This document shows, piece after piece, positions 8,113-16,613 of a stretch of DNA of 64,000 bases (position 1 is the first letter of the stretch; each line of letters begins with the position of its first letter). Both the position numbers and the translations under genes were made by a program. The notes beneath the pieces are model-generated. The model worked only from the letters and a program-made list of their open reading frames with translations. It was not told the origin of the DNA and searched no databases. The stretch spans positions 6,759-70,758 of the forward strand of contig CAWHUM010000005.1 of assembly GCA_963832445.1 (NCBI GenBank), read 5' to 3'. The stretch comes from AWTP1-13 sp963832445. GTDB taxonomy: Bacteria > Pseudomonadota > Alphaproteobacteria > Rhizobiales > Hyphomicrobiaceae.

Positions 8113-10047
8113 ATGCCCGACGCGTCACATGTAGAGAAGCTTCGCGCAGGTGCTCGCGCGTGGAATGCGTGGCGCAGCCAGCATCCCGACATCGCGCCCG
8201 ACCTGAACGATCTCGACCTGCCGGTTGGCTGCAGGCAATTCGGGCACATGCAGGGCGGCCCTGTGGACTTGAGCCAGGCCGAGCTCTGCCGCGCCGCGCT
8301 GGAGCATGCCACGCTGATCGAGGCTGATCTTGCAGCCGCCATGCTCATCGAGGCCGACCTCTCGCATGCGCGCTTGCGACAGGCCGACCTGCGCGGCGCG
8401 GACCTGACCAACGCCACCCTCGATCACGCCGACCTTGGCGATGCCCAGCTGGTGGGAGCCTCACTGCATGGCGCGCGCCTGCACCACGCCCGCAACCTGA
8501 CGCAAGCCCAGATCAACGCCGCGCATGGAGACCGCGCCACGACCTTGCCTGCGCAGCTCGCATTTCCCGAGCATTGGCTGAAGGACGAGGAAGGGAGAAA
8601 CTCGCAGCTCGAAAAGCGCGTCGGCGCGGCGGCCGGTTCGATCGACGACCCCTGGTCTCGGCTCGGCGTCAGCCGCAAGGCTTCGCTGCGCGAAATTCGC
8701 GCCGCCTACGTACGGCTGGTGAAGGAGCTGCATCCCGACGCCCACGCGCACAATCCAGCCGCCGTCGATCGGCTCAAGGAGATCAACCGCGCCTACCAGG
8801 ACCTCAAAGATCTGGCGAGGCGATCGGCATCGCGCCCGCCCAAGACTGGCTTCCGCCGCCCGAGCGCGGTGTTTGTCGGCGGTTTCCTGGCATCGACCGC
8901 GCTCGTCTGGGTAGTCTTCGCCGCCCTCTTCTACGCGGGATTCTTCGCGCCAACTTCAGGTACCCCCGTAGCAGTCAACTCGCAGACGACGGATGCGCCG
9001 GGGCCGGTCGTCGACCCCTCCGCGCTTGCGGCAGCCGACGATGCCGCCTGGGCCGAAGCGGAGCGCCAAGGTACGAGCGTATCTCTGCATCGCTATCTCG
9101 GGCGCTTTTCGACCGGGCGGCACGCCTCGATGGCCACCGACAAGCTGGCGATCGTGGTGATGTCCGAAGCGACCTTGAGCAAGACCCCGGATTGGCAGCA
9201 CAGGGCCGCGCTCACCGAAGCGAGGACGACGCTTTCGCGCTACCTCGATGTGTACCCAGACGGTCAGCTTGCTTCTGAGGTGCGCGCGAGGCTGGTGGCG
9301 ATCAACTCTGCCGAGGCAGCCATCCTCGCAGACGACGCAGCCTGGGCCGCGGCGCAGCGCGTCGGCACGAAGGTGGCGTTGCTCCAGTACCTCGAAGCGC
9401 ATCCCAAAGGCGTCAACCAAGGAGCGGCCCGCGAGACCCTGGACGCCATCGCAGCGCTGGAAGCCAGGCTGCGCGCGGACGATGCGGCCTGGACCGTGGC
9501 AAGGCAGGCCGGCACACGTGAGGCGCTGCGCTCGTATCTCGATGCCTATCCCCACGGCGCCAAGGCGGGGGAGGCACGCCAGCTCGTCGCGGGGATCGAT
9601 ACCGCCGAAGCCAGGCGGCGCGCAGACGATGTGGCTTGGGCCGTGGCAAAGCAGGCCGGCACGTCGGAGGCCTTGCGCCTCTATCTCGACGCCCATCCCG
9701 ACGGCGGGAATGTCGCCAGCGCCCTGCAGGTATTGGCGTCGCTGGCCGCTGCGGAAGACGAGTTGAGCCGCGACGAAGCTGATTGGTCGCAGGCCCAGCA
9801 GCAGAACACTCGAACCGCACTTTCAGCCTATCTGGCGGCCCATCCCAACGGTCGCCATGTCGAGACCGCCCGTGCGCGCATCGCCGGTCTGGACGCGCGC
9901 GAGGCAAGAACGCAGCTGCCGGGCAGCGTCAAAGCCGCCAAGCAGGCGCCACCCGGTTCTGGTCTCGGCAAGACCGATGCACCCGCCAATGTGCGCTGGC
10001 CGTCCGCCGACGAGCCTTTCGTCGGCGCCGACGGACGCATTCGCTAA
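8113..10047 (+). CDS. Pentapeptide-repeat / J-domain / transmembrane / ~50-residue-repeat fusion protein
   Basis: Multi-domain protein of 644 residues with no signal peptide. Residues 50-128 are A(D/N)LxX pentapeptide repeats forming a right-handed beta helix. Residues 178-233 are a J domain with the HPD motif at 207-209 (ELHPDAHAH), so it should recruit a DnaK-type Hsp70. Residues 252-278 form one transmembrane helix. The remainder, about 300-630, holds six degenerate repeats of about 50 residues with the pattern DDAAWxxAxxxGTxxALxxYLxAxPxG, a TPR-like helical scaffold seen in large bacterial multi-domain proteins. The J domain and pentapeptide part should be cytoplasmic and the repeats periplasmic. 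The gene is monocistronic; the function is unknown, perhaps membrane-linked chaperone recruitment. Confidence 0.85.
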   Translation: MPDASHVEKLRAGARAWNAWRSQHPDIAPDLNDLDLPVGCRQFGHMQGGPVDLSQAELCRAALEHATLIEADLAAAMLIEADLSHARLRQADLRGADLTNATLDHADLGDAQLVGASLHGARLHHARNLTQAQINAAHGDRATTLPAQLAFPEHWLKDEEGRNSQLEKRVGAAAGSIDDPWSRLGVSRKASLREIRAAYVRLVKELHPDAHAHNPAAVDRLKEINRAYQDLKDLARRSASRPPKTGFRRPSAVFVGGFLASTALVWVVFAALFYAGFFAPTSGTPVAVNSQTTDAPGPVVDPSALAAADDAAWAEAERQGTSVSLHRYLGRFSTGRHASMATDKLAIVVMSEATLSKTPDWQHRAALTEARTTLSRYLDVYPDGQLASEVRARLVAINSAEAAILADDAAWAAAQRVGTKVALLQYLEAHPKGVNQGAARETLDAIAALEARLRADDAAWTVARQAGTREALRSYLDAYPHGAKAGEARQLVAGIDTAEARRRADDVAWAVAKQAGTSEALRLYLDAHPDGGNVASALQVLASLAAAEDELSRDEADWSQAQQQNTRTALSAYLAAHPNGRHVETARARIAGLDAREARTQLPGSVKAAKQAPPGSGLGKTDAPANVRWPSADEPFVGADGRIR

Positions 10048-10197
10048 GCCATACACCCGGGCGCGTCGCAACTACATACGCACGGTAGCCGCGACATGTT
10101 GGTTGCGGGGTGGCAGCCGCTCGAACGGCCCTACAGGGCCCGGATACTGCCCGAATTCCGGGAAGACACGCGGGACAAGCCCGAGTGCATGCATGCC

Positions 10198-11091
10198 CTA
10201 CTCTGCGGCTTGCTTCTTGGGTTGCACGGCCTCGGTGTAGTCGTTGATCAGTGTCTCGCAGATCTTGCCGGGCTTGTACTTGTGCGCGCCGATCTCGGCG
10301 ACCGGCGTTACCTCGGCAGCAGTGCCAGTGAGGAAGCACTCCGAGAAGGAGCCCAGCTCATCCGGCATGATGGTACGCTCGACCACCTGCAGCCCGCGCT
10401 TCTTGGCGAGCCGGATGACCGTGTCGCGGGTGATGCCGGCCAGGAAGCAGTCGGCCGTTGGCGTGTGCAGCACCCCGTCCTTGACGAAGAAGATGTTGGC
10501 GCCGGTGCACTCCGCCACGTGGCCGCGCCAGTCGTACATCAGAGCATCGGCATACCCCGCGCGCTCGGCGCGGTGCTTTTCGATGGTGCAGATCATGTAG
10601 AGGCCGGCGGCCTTGGTCTTGGCAGGTGCGGTGGCGGGGTCGGGGCGGCGGTACTGGGCAATGGTCAGCCGCAAGCCCTTGAGACGCTCCTCCATCGGGA
10701 AATACGAGCCCCAGTCCCAGGCCGCAACCGCCAGATGGATCTTGGTGGCCTGCGCCGACACTCCCATTTGCTCGCTGCCGCGCCAGGCGATCGGGCGCAC
10801 GTAGCAGTCGGTGAGCTTGTTGGCCTTGACGGTCTCGCGGCAGGCCTGGTCGATCTCGGCGACGCTGTAGGGGATGGTGAAGTCCAGCACCTTGGCGCCT
10901 TCGTAGAGGCGCTGGCTGTGCTTGGTCAGCTCGAAGATCTCGCCGCCGTAGGCCCGCTCGCCCTCGAACACGGCACTCGCGTAGTGCAGCGCGTGGGTCA
11001 GCAGATGCACGTTGGCCTCGCGCCAGGGCACCAGCTTGCCGTCGAACCAAATGAACCCGTCGCGATCGTGGTAGGGGGAAGTGTCGACCAT
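10198..11091 (-). CDS. ilvE: Branched-chain amino acid aminotransferase
   Basis: Fold-type IV PLP enzyme that interconverts Leu/Ile/Val and their 2-oxo acids using glutamate/2-oxoglutarate. It has 297 residues, the usual size. Visible motifs are ALHYASAVFEGERAY near the start, the PLP lysine in CTIEKHRAERAGY, the cofactor-binding VAECTGANIFFVKDG segment, and CFLAGITRDTVI followed by CFLTGTAAEVTPV. GGAGG lies about 6 nt before the ATG at 11091; a longer in-frame start at 11136 lacks such a site. It is divergent from the petP-like regulator. Confidence 0.93.
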   Translation of the reverse strand: MVDTSPYHDRDGFIWFDGKLVPWREANVHLLTHALHYASAVFEGERAYGGEIFELTKHSQRLYEGAKVLDFTIPYSVAEIDQACRETVKANKLTDCYVRPIAWRGSEQMGVSAQATKIHLAVAAWDWGSYFPMEERLKGLRLTIAQYRRPDPATAPAKTKAAGLYMICTIEKHRAERAGYADALMYDWRGHVAECTGANIFFVKDGVLHTPTADCFLAGITRDTVIRLAKKRGLQVVERTIMPDELGSFSECFLTGTAAEVTPVAEIGAHKYKPGKICETLINDYTEAVQPKKQAAE

Positions 11092-11278
11092 GCGCATCTC
11101 CTCCGCGGCCGCCCCCGGCGCATCTGGCCAGGTCATGCCCGTGCGGCCCGGTGTGCGGGCAACAGAGCCCGCTCGGCCGCCGCCTTCGAAAAGGCTATGC
11201 TAATCAATGGCCGCAGACCGCATTTTTGCCTCACGAAAAGGCTTGCCAGCAGTAACAATCGGGGTCAAATAAGTCAAC

Positions 11279-11839
11279 ATGGCTGACATAAATTCCGAGG
11301 CGCTGAGCGGAGTTCGCCCTTCCGCCGGAGAGCGGGCGGCAAAGCCTGCATCGATCGCCCCGGACCCTCACCTCATCACCGTCGTCGAGCTGCTGTTCTT
11401 CGCCTACCGCGACTTCACGCGCGAGGCCGACGCAGTCCTTGCCGAGTTCGGCCTTGGCCGCGCCCACCATCGCGTGCTGCACTTCGTCAGCCGGCATCCC
11501 GGATTGCGCGTGGCCGACCTGCTGGAGGTCCTGAAGATTACCAAGCAAAGCCTGGCCAGGGTGCTGAAGCAACTGGTGGACGAGGGGTGGATCGCGCAGC
11601 AGGCCGGGGTGGAGGACCGCCGCGAGCGGCTATTGCGCGTGACGGAGAAGGGGGCCGGTCTCGCGCGCCAGCTCGACCAGTTGCAGGCCAAGAGAGTGGC
11701 AGGCGCACTTGCGGCCTGCGGCCCAGGCAACGAGGGCATCGTGCACCGCTTTCTCTATCACATGATAAGCGTCGAGGAGCGCGGCCAGGTGGAAGCGCTC
11801 TTGCCGGAGTCTGCCGGGGCAGGCGCCGCCCGCGATTAA
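11279..11839 (+). CDS. petP: MarR-family regulator, PetP-like
   Basis: Winged-helix DNA-binding regulator, 186 residues. The MarR core spans about residues 35-145 with the recognition region VADLLEVLKITKQSLARVLKQLVDEGWI and the wing VEDRRERLLRVTEKG. It lies 28 bp upstream of an OmpR-type response regulator. This pairing is known as petP-petR in Rhodobacter capsulatus, where PetR is needed for cytochrome bc1 expression. The gene name is given by synteny and similarity. It probably acts with the downstream regulator in one transcription unit. Confidence 0.8.
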   Translation: MADINSEALSGVRPSAGERAAKPASIAPDPHLITVVELLFFAYRDFTREADAVLAEFGLGRAHHRVLHFVSRHPGLRVADLLEVLKITKQSLARVLKQLVDEGWIAQQAGVEDRRERLLRVTEKGAGLARQLDQLQAKRVAGALAACGPGNEGIVHRFLYHMISVEERGQVEALLPESAGAGAARD

Positions 11840-11867
11840 GCTGAACCGACCACAAACCGGGGATGCC

Positions 11868-12557
11868 ATGGAACCGCTGCTCGACAATGCGCCGCACATT
11901 CTCGTCGTCGACGACGATCAGCGCATCCGAGACCTGCTGGCGCGCTATCTGCATGAGAGCGGGTTTCGCGTGACAACCGCAGTCGATGCCGCCTCGGCGC
12001 GCTCTGCCATGCGGGGCCTGGCATTCGACGTGGTCATTCTCGATATCTCGATGCCGGGGGAGAACGGGCTCGACCTTGCCCGCGACCTCAAGGCGGTTTC
12101 CGCCGTTCCGATCTGCATGCTGACCGCGCGCGCCGAGCCCGAGCACCGCATCGAGGGCCTCGAGGTGGGCGTCGACGACTACGTGGCCAAGCCGTTCGAG
12201 CCGCGCGAGCTGCTGCTCCGGCTGCAAAACATCTTGAAGCGCGGCAAAGGCCCTTCAGGCCCCCGCGACGAGATCCGCATGGGCGACTTCATATTTCACG
12301 TGGGGCGCGGCGAGCTCAAACGCGGGGAGGAATCCATCAAGCTGACCGAGCGCGAGCGCGATCTCTTGCGTCAGTTCGCCCAACGGCCGGGCTTGCCGAT
12401 CGCGCGCCACGAACTGGCCGCCGACGAGTCGACCGGCACCGAGCGCGCTGTCGACGTGCAGATCAACCGGCTGCGCCGAAAGATCGAGAGCGATCCCGCC
12501 AACCCCGTGTATTTGCAGACAGTGCGGGGTAAGGGCTACATTCTCTACACCGACTAG
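11868..12557 (+). CDS. petR: OmpR-family response regulator, PetR-like
   Basis: Two-component response regulator, 229 residues. In the receiver domain (about 10-120) the acidic pair is in VVDDDQ, the phosphorylated Asp in VVILDISMPGENG, the conserved Thr in MLTARAE and the Lys in DDYVAKPFEP. A winged-helix OmpR/PhoB effector domain follows, ending in DVQINRLRRKIESDPANPVYLQTVRGKGYILY. It sits after the MarR gene and before a histidine kinase, so it is most likely that kinase's partner. Its TAG stop is part of an inverted-repeat element that fills most of the gap to the kinase gene. Confidence 0.87.
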   Translation: MEPLLDNAPHILVVDDDQRIRDLLARYLHESGFRVTTAVDAASARSAMRGLAFDVVILDISMPGENGLDLARDLKAVSAVPICMLTARAEPEHRIEGLEVGVDDYVAKPFEPRELLLRLQNILKRGKGPSGPRDEIRMGDFIFHVGRGELKRGEESIKLTERERDLLRQFAQRPGLPIARHELAADESTGTERAVDVQINRLRRKIESDPANPVYLQTVRGKGYILYTD

Positions 12558-12632
12558 TGTGATGATCGAGAAGTCCGCCACATCGCGCTGGGTTGGGGTC
12601 GAGAGCGGACTTCTCAATATGAATCACACTAG
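12554..12632. repeat. Inverted-repeat element 1, 79 bp, termini CTAGTGTGAT/ATCACACTAG
   Basis: Perfect 10-bp terminal arms (CTAGTGTGAT and ATCACACTAG) enclose a second complementary pair, GAGAAGTCCGC and GCGGACTTCTC, around a loop of about 27 bp. Its first bases overlap the petR stop codon. The RNA would fold into one long hairpin between petR and the kinase gene. It resembles a small palindromic or MITE-like insertion. Confidence 0.75.
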
Positions 12633-12645
12633 CATCATGATTCTG

Positions 12646-12720
12646 CTAGTGTCCCTCAGGTCGCGAAATTCGTTCAGAGTTTGCAGCCTGCTGCGACGAA
12701 TTTCGCGATCGGGACACTAG
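12646..12720. repeat. Inverted-repeat element 2, 75 bp, termini CTAGTGTCCC/GGGACACTAG
   Basis: It starts 13 bp after element 1 and has the same outer CTAGTGT...ACACTAG ends but a different interior: CTAGTGTCCC and GGGACACTAG arms, then TCGCGAAATTCGT pairing with ACGAATTTCGCGA. Two neighbouring elements with shared ends and different stems suggest a family of mobile palindromes, or a processing/terminator site within the operon. Confidence 0.75.
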
Positions 12721-12743
12721 AGAGCGCGTCACGGGGCACGACC

Positions 12744-14141
12744 ATGCTGGCGCCGAAGCCGAAGCCTACGAAGGAGCCGCGCGACTGGCTGGGCCGCGCG
12801 CGGAGCATGTGGCACCCGGTCTTCAAGGTGCTGTCGGAGCTGGCGCCGAAGGGCCTCTATGCGCGCGCCCTCATCATCATCATCGCGCCGATCGTGCTTC
12901 TGGAAAGCGTGGTCGCCTTCACGTTCATGGAGCGCCACTGGAACCAGGTGACGCGGCGCCTTTCGGAATCGACCGCGCGCAACATGGCGGCCGTGGTCGA
13001 TCTCTACCAGGCCAACGCCTATGCCGACGAAGGCCAACTCGTCGACTTGGCGCACAGCAGGTTCGCACTGTCACTGACAGTGATGGCGCCGGGCAAACTG
13101 CCGCCGACGCAGCCCAGGCCATTCTTCGACCTTCTCGACCGCGCGCTGTCTGAAGAAATAAGCAAGCACGTCGGGCGGCCATTCTGGATCGACACGGTGG
13201 GCAACCTGCGGCACGTGGAGATCCGGGTCAATCTCGGCAACGCCATCCTGCGCTTCACGGCACCGCGCGCCCTTACCTACGCATCCAACTCGCACATCTT
13301 CCTGATGTGGATGGTCGGCACCTCCGTGGTGCTCCTGACGGTGGCCATCCTGTTCCTGCGCAACCAGATCCGGCCCATCCTGCGGCTCGCCGAGGCCGCG
13401 GACGAGTTCGGCAAGGGCAGGCCCATTCCGCAGGACTTCCGGCCGCGCGGAGCGCGCGAGGTGCGCCAGGCAGCGCAGGCGTTCCTGGAGATGCGCGACC
13501 GCATCCGCCAGCACGTGGAGCAACGTACCACCATGCTCGCCGGCGTCAGCCACGATCTGCGTACGGTGCTGACACGCTTCAAACTGGAGTTGGCGCTGCT
13601 CGGCGACCACCCGGAGGTGGTGGCCTTGCGCAACGACGTCAACGAGATGCAGCACATGCTGGAGGACTACCTGGCCTTTGCCAGAGGCGACGGCGGCGAG
13701 GCGGCGGCGCCCACCAACGTTTGCGAGCTGCTGGAAGAGGTCAACGACGAGGTCCTGCACTATGGCACGCCGATCGAGGTCAGGCTGCGCCAGCCAGGTC
13801 GCAACCTTGTGGTGCCGCTGAAGCGCCAGGCCTTCAAGCGCGCCGTGAGCAACCTGGTGATCAACGCCGCGCGCTTCGGGGACTACGTCGTCATTCGCGC
13901 TGGTGCCGACAAGGAATGGCTGCGCATCGAGGTGGACGACGACGGGCCCGGCATTCCGCCGGCCGAGCGCGACAACGTATTCCGGCCGTTCTACCGGCTG
14001 GGCAACGGCCGCCAGGACGCGGGCAATACCGGGCTCGGGCTGGCAATCGCGCGTGACATCGCCCGCAGCCATGGCGGCGACATTGCGCTGACTGAGGCCT
14101 CCATGGGCGGCCTGCGGGCGACCATTCGCGTGCCGCTGTAG
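12744..14141 (+). CDS. EnvZ-like sensor histidine kinase
   Basis: Membrane histidine kinase of 465 residues, probable partner of the adjacent PetR-like regulator. There is a first transmembrane helix at about 36-57 (ARALIIIIAPIVLLESVVAF), a periplasmic domain of about 120 residues, and a second helix near 185-207. HAMP is followed by HisKA with the phospho-acceptor His in GVSHDLRTVLTRFKLEL and the HATPase motifs NLVINAARFGD, DDDGPGIPP and NTGLGLAIARDIARSHGG. An earlier in-frame ATG at 12681 lies inside the inverted repeat and is not favoured. Confidence 0.87.
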   Translation: MLAPKPKPTKEPRDWLGRARSMWHPVFKVLSELAPKGLYARALIIIIAPIVLLESVVAFTFMERHWNQVTRRLSESTARNMAAVVDLYQANAYADEGQLVDLAHSRFALSLTVMAPGKLPPTQPRPFFDLLDRALSEEISKHVGRPFWIDTVGNLRHVEIRVNLGNAILRFTAPRALTYASNSHIFLMWMVGTSVVLLTVAILFLRNQIRPILRLAEAADEFGKGRPIPQDFRPRGAREVRQAAQAFLEMRDRIRQHVEQRTTMLAGVSHDLRTVLTRFKLELALLGDHPEVVALRNDVNEMQHMLEDYLAFARGDGGEAAAPTNVCELLEEVNDEVLHYGTPIEVRLRQPGRNLVVPLKRQAFKRAVSNLVINAARFGDYVVIRAGADKEWLRIEVDDDGPGIPPAERDNVFRPFYRLGNGRQDAGNTGLGLAIARDIARSHGGDIALTEASMGGLRATIRVPL

Positions 14142-14166
14142 CCAGCCCCCGGCTCGAGCGGTAGGG

Positions 14167-14463
14167 CTACTTCAGCGCCAGGATGACCGGCCCGGATACA
14201 GGATCGGTGACACCCAGATTGCCGCCCAGGTCCTCCAGCGTGTCCCGGAAGGAGTCCAGGGTCGCGATCATGTTCGGCCGCGCTTTGGCGAGCGCGTCCA
14301 TGTCTGCCCATTGGGCGATGATGCAGTATGTGCGCTCGCCGGTCTTGATCATGTTGACGTGCTCGAGGCCGGGCCAATTGGCCTGGATCTTCTTGTGGGC
14401 ATCGAGGAATTGCTGATCGCGGCCGGGCTTTACCCGGAAACGCACGACGTTGAAGGCTGCCAT
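14167..14463 (-). CDS. Small antibiotic-biosynthesis-monooxygenase-like (ABM fold) protein
   Basis: A 98-residue single-domain protein resembling the dimeric alpha-beta barrel (ABM/DUF) family: FNVVRFRVKPGRDQQFLDAHKK near the N-terminus, then TYCIIAQWADMDALAKARPNM. Family members are heme-degrading or small monooxygenases, but also proteins of unknown role. No catalytic residues can be assigned here. GGAGG stands about 6 nt before the ATG at 14463, which supports this start over the upstream in-frame ATG at 14505. Confidence 0.7.
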   Translation of the reverse strand: MAAFNVVRFRVKPGRDQQFLDAHKKIQANWPGLEHVNMIKTGERTYCIIAQWADMDALAKARPNMIATLDSFRDTLEDLGGNLGVTDPVSGPVILALK

Positions 14464-14588
14464 GGCGCACCTCCTATCGAGAAAGCAGAGGTAATCATAA
14501 CCCACCGGACTCGAAGAATGAGTTCAGTTCCCCGTGAGCCCGTGCTCGAGACGGGTTGGCATGCCGAATTCGCCAAACTCCGGCAACC

Positions 14589-14948
14589 TCAAAACAGCCG
14601 CCCGCCGTTGGGCACGGGCCGCTCAGGGCTGATCAGGACCACCTCTCCGTCGGGGTCAGGGAAGCCCAGGGTCAAAACCTCCGACATCGTCTTGCCGATC
14701 TGGCGCGGCGGGAAGTTTACCACCGCGGCGACCTGCCGGCCGACCAGCGCCGCGGGCGTGTAGTGCTTGGTGATCTGCGCCGAGCTTTTCTTGACGCCGA
14801 CCTCGGGCCCGAAGTCGATCTCGAGCCGGATTGCGGGCTTGCGCGCCCCTACCAGCGGCTCGGCCCCGAGGATAGTGCCGACGCGGATATCGACCTTGAG
14901 AAAGTCGTCGAAGGCGATGCGAGGCGCTGGCGAACCGGTCTCGCTCAT
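14589..14948 (-). CDS. csaA: CsaA-like export chaperone / tRNA-binding-domain protein
   Basis: A 119-residue OB-fold protein of the tRNA-binding (EMAP II-like) family matching CsaA. It contains IAFDDFLKVDIRVGTI, LEIDFGPEVGVKKSSAQITKHYTP, VVNFPPRQIGKTMSEVLTLGF and a terminal PERPVPNGGRLF. CsaA proteins are dimers proposed to bind pre-proteins and assist Sec export. It is followed 30 bp downstream on the same strand by a TetR regulator gene lying upstream in transcription order, so the two may be co-transcribed. Confidence 0.88.
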   Translation of the reverse strand: MSETGSPAPRIAFDDFLKVDIRVGTILGAEPLVGARKPAIRLEIDFGPEVGVKKSSAQITKHYTPAALVGRQVAAVVNFPPRQIGKTMSEVLTLGFPDPDGEVVLISPERPVPNGGRLF

Positions 14949-14977
14949 CGCCTTCCTCCTTGCAGCGGCGTGATGTG

Positions 14978-15661
14978 TCAGAGCGTGCCCGCCGTCGGGC
15001 CGGCATCGGATGCCGGGCCTGGCCGGGCCGGCTGCGGACCACGAAACACGGATCGCAGGAAGCCTGGGCCGTCGGTTGCCAGCCGATAGAGCACTGATCC
15101 CGCATGCTCGACGTTGCGCATGGTCCGCTCGCCGCGGCGCAGGCCCCGATCCAGAGCGGCCATGGTACGGGCGAGGCCGGCATCGTCGTCCTCGAGCCAG
15201 ACGCGGAACACGCGAGCGTAGACCATGGCGAGGCCGGAGACGCGCAGACCGCCGCCCACCCCGTCCGTGCCGATGCCCGCGGCCTGCAGCATCCAGTGCA
15301 TGGAGGACAGGAACGGGCCAGCGAGGCCGAGGTCGGCTGAGCCTGCCGCGTGAATGGACTTCAACGCCGCCTTGTGCGGGGCAAGCACGTCGAAGCGCGT
15401 CATCAAGATGTCAAACAAAGCATCGCGCGGGTCCTGCCCCTCGGTGCGCTTGGGGGCGCGCTTCAACACCTCGTCGTCGACCGCGCGCAGCAGTCCAGCG
15501 ATGATGGTGTCCTTGGTATTGAACTGTCCGCGCAGGGCGCCGAGCGGCAGGTACGCGGCTTCCGCAATATCCAGCAGGGTGACGTCGGCCCAGTTCTTCC
15601 TGGCCGCGCATTCGAGCGCGGCGGTCAGGATGCGGCCCTTGTCAGTGGTGGTGTCGAGCAT
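14978..15661 (-). CDS. TetR-family transcriptional regulator
   Basis: 227-residue regulator. Residues about 8-55 form the helix-turn-helix: RILTAALECAARKNWADVTLLDIAEAAYLPLGALRGQFNTKD. The rest is a helical ligand-binding domain with FDVLAPHKAALKSI in the middle, and the C-terminal 25 residues are Pro/Gly-rich and probably disordered. It resembles the alphaproteobacterial COQ9-like TetR group but is too weakly conserved to be sure. It is read toward csaA and divergent from rsmE. Confidence 0.8.
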   Translation of the reverse strand: MLDTTTDKGRILTAALECAARKNWADVTLLDIAEAAYLPLGALRGQFNTKDTIIAGLLRAVDDEVLKRAPKRTEGQDPRDALFDILMTRFDVLAPHKAALKSIHAAGSADLGLAGPFLSSMHWMLQAAGIGTDGVGGGLRVSGLAMVYARVFRVWLEDDDAGLARTMAALDRGLRRGERTMRNVEHAGSVLYRLATDGPGFLRSVFRGPQPARPGPASDAGPTAGTL

Positions 15662-15768
15662 CGGTTGTCCTCGCCTCTGTTACATTGGCGAAAAGCGAAG
15701 GCAAATCAACCCCGCAGCATTGCCGCATGTTAACCCTGATAGGCCCCGAAGCGTATAGATTGAGACGC

Positions 15769-16509
15769 ATGTCCCGCTACGACTTTGCCGCCCAGCGCCT
15801 GTTCGTCGACGCCGAACTCGGCCCCGGCGCCGGCATCGCCTGCTCTCCCGCCCAGGCCAACTACCTGCGCAACGTGCTGCGCCTCGGGCCAGGCGACACG
15901 ATCCTCCTCTTCAACGGCCGCCAGGGCGAATGGCGCGCGGAGGTGTCGGAAGCCGGCAAGCGCAACGTCTCGCTCACGGTGCGTGAGGCGGTGCGGGCGC
16001 AGGAGGAGGGCCCCGACATCGACTACCTGTTCGCGCCGCTGAAACGTGCCCGGCTCGACTACATGGTGGAGAAGGCAACCGAGATGGGCGTCGCCCGGCT
16101 GCGGCCCGTGCTCACCCGCCGCACCACGCCCGAGCGCGTCAACACCGAGCGCTTGCGCGCGCATGCCATCGAGGCGGCCGAGCAGTGCGGTATCCTGCGC
16201 ATCCCGGAGGTGCGCCTGCCGGAGCGCCTCGACCGCGTCGTCGCCAGCTGGGACAAGACCCGCCCGCTGGTCTTCTGCGACGAGGACAGCGAGGAAAGCT
16301 GCCCGTTCACGGCGCTGGCACGCATCGAGCCCGGTCCGCTGGCGGTATTGATCGGCCCGGAGGGAGGCTTTGACGAGGCCGAACGTGAGCTTCTCTCATC
16401 TCAGCCATTCGTCACGCGCATCTCGCTCGGACCCCGCATCCTGCGCGCCGATACCGCCGCTGTCGCCGCTCTCGCCCTCGTAAACGCGGCGCTCGGCGAC
16501 TGGCGTTAG
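15769..16509 (+). CDS. rsmE: 16S rRNA (uracil-1498-N3)-methyltransferase
   Basis: SPOUT-class methyltransferase that methylates U1498 of 16S rRNA with S-adenosylmethionine; 246 residues. The N-terminal PUA-like part includes HYLRNVLRLGPGD-type sequence (ANYLRNVLRLGPGDTILLFNG). The C-terminal knot shows VEKATEMGV, LIGPEGGFDEAE and SLGPRILRADTAAVAALALV, all typical of RsmE. An in-frame ATG 84 nt upstream is not used by the family. In Hyphomicrobiales rsmE is commonly found next to gshA, as here. Confidence 0.92.
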   Translation: MSRYDFAAQRLFVDAELGPGAGIACSPAQANYLRNVLRLGPGDTILLFNGRQGEWRAEVSEAGKRNVSLTVREAVRAQEEGPDIDYLFAPLKRARLDYMVEKATEMGVARLRPVLTRRTTPERVNTERLRAHAIEAAEQCGILRIPEVRLPERLDRVVASWDKTRPLVFCDEDSEESCPFTALARIEPGPLAVLIGPEGGFDEAERELLSSQPFVTRISLGPRILRADTAAVAALALVNAALGDWR

Positions 16510-16534
16510 GCTGCCAAGCCGACAGAGCTTGTGC

Positions 16535-16580
16535 GGCCGGGCTGTTTTCAATTAACAAGGACGCCAAACAGCGGCCCGGC
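16535..16580. repeat. Inverted repeat between rsmE and gshA
   Basis: GCCGGGCTGTTT pairs with AAACAGCGGCCCGGC across a 19-bp loop, with a small bulge. It ends 33 bp before the gshA start. It could end rsmE transcription or form a structured gshA leader; there is no T-run. Confidence 0.5.
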
Positions 16581-16613
16581 TCGAGCCCCCGCCGACGAGG
16601 AACCAACCGAGCG

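Noticed and set aside
12681..12743. Earlier start for the histidine kinase
   Set aside because: The 21 added codons lie inside the second palindromic element, which is not coding in the related element.
14978..15661. Naming the TetR gene as a ubiquinone-synthesis COQ9 protein
   Set aside because: A clear DNA-binding HTH is present and the COQ9 C-terminal signature could not be confirmed by eye.
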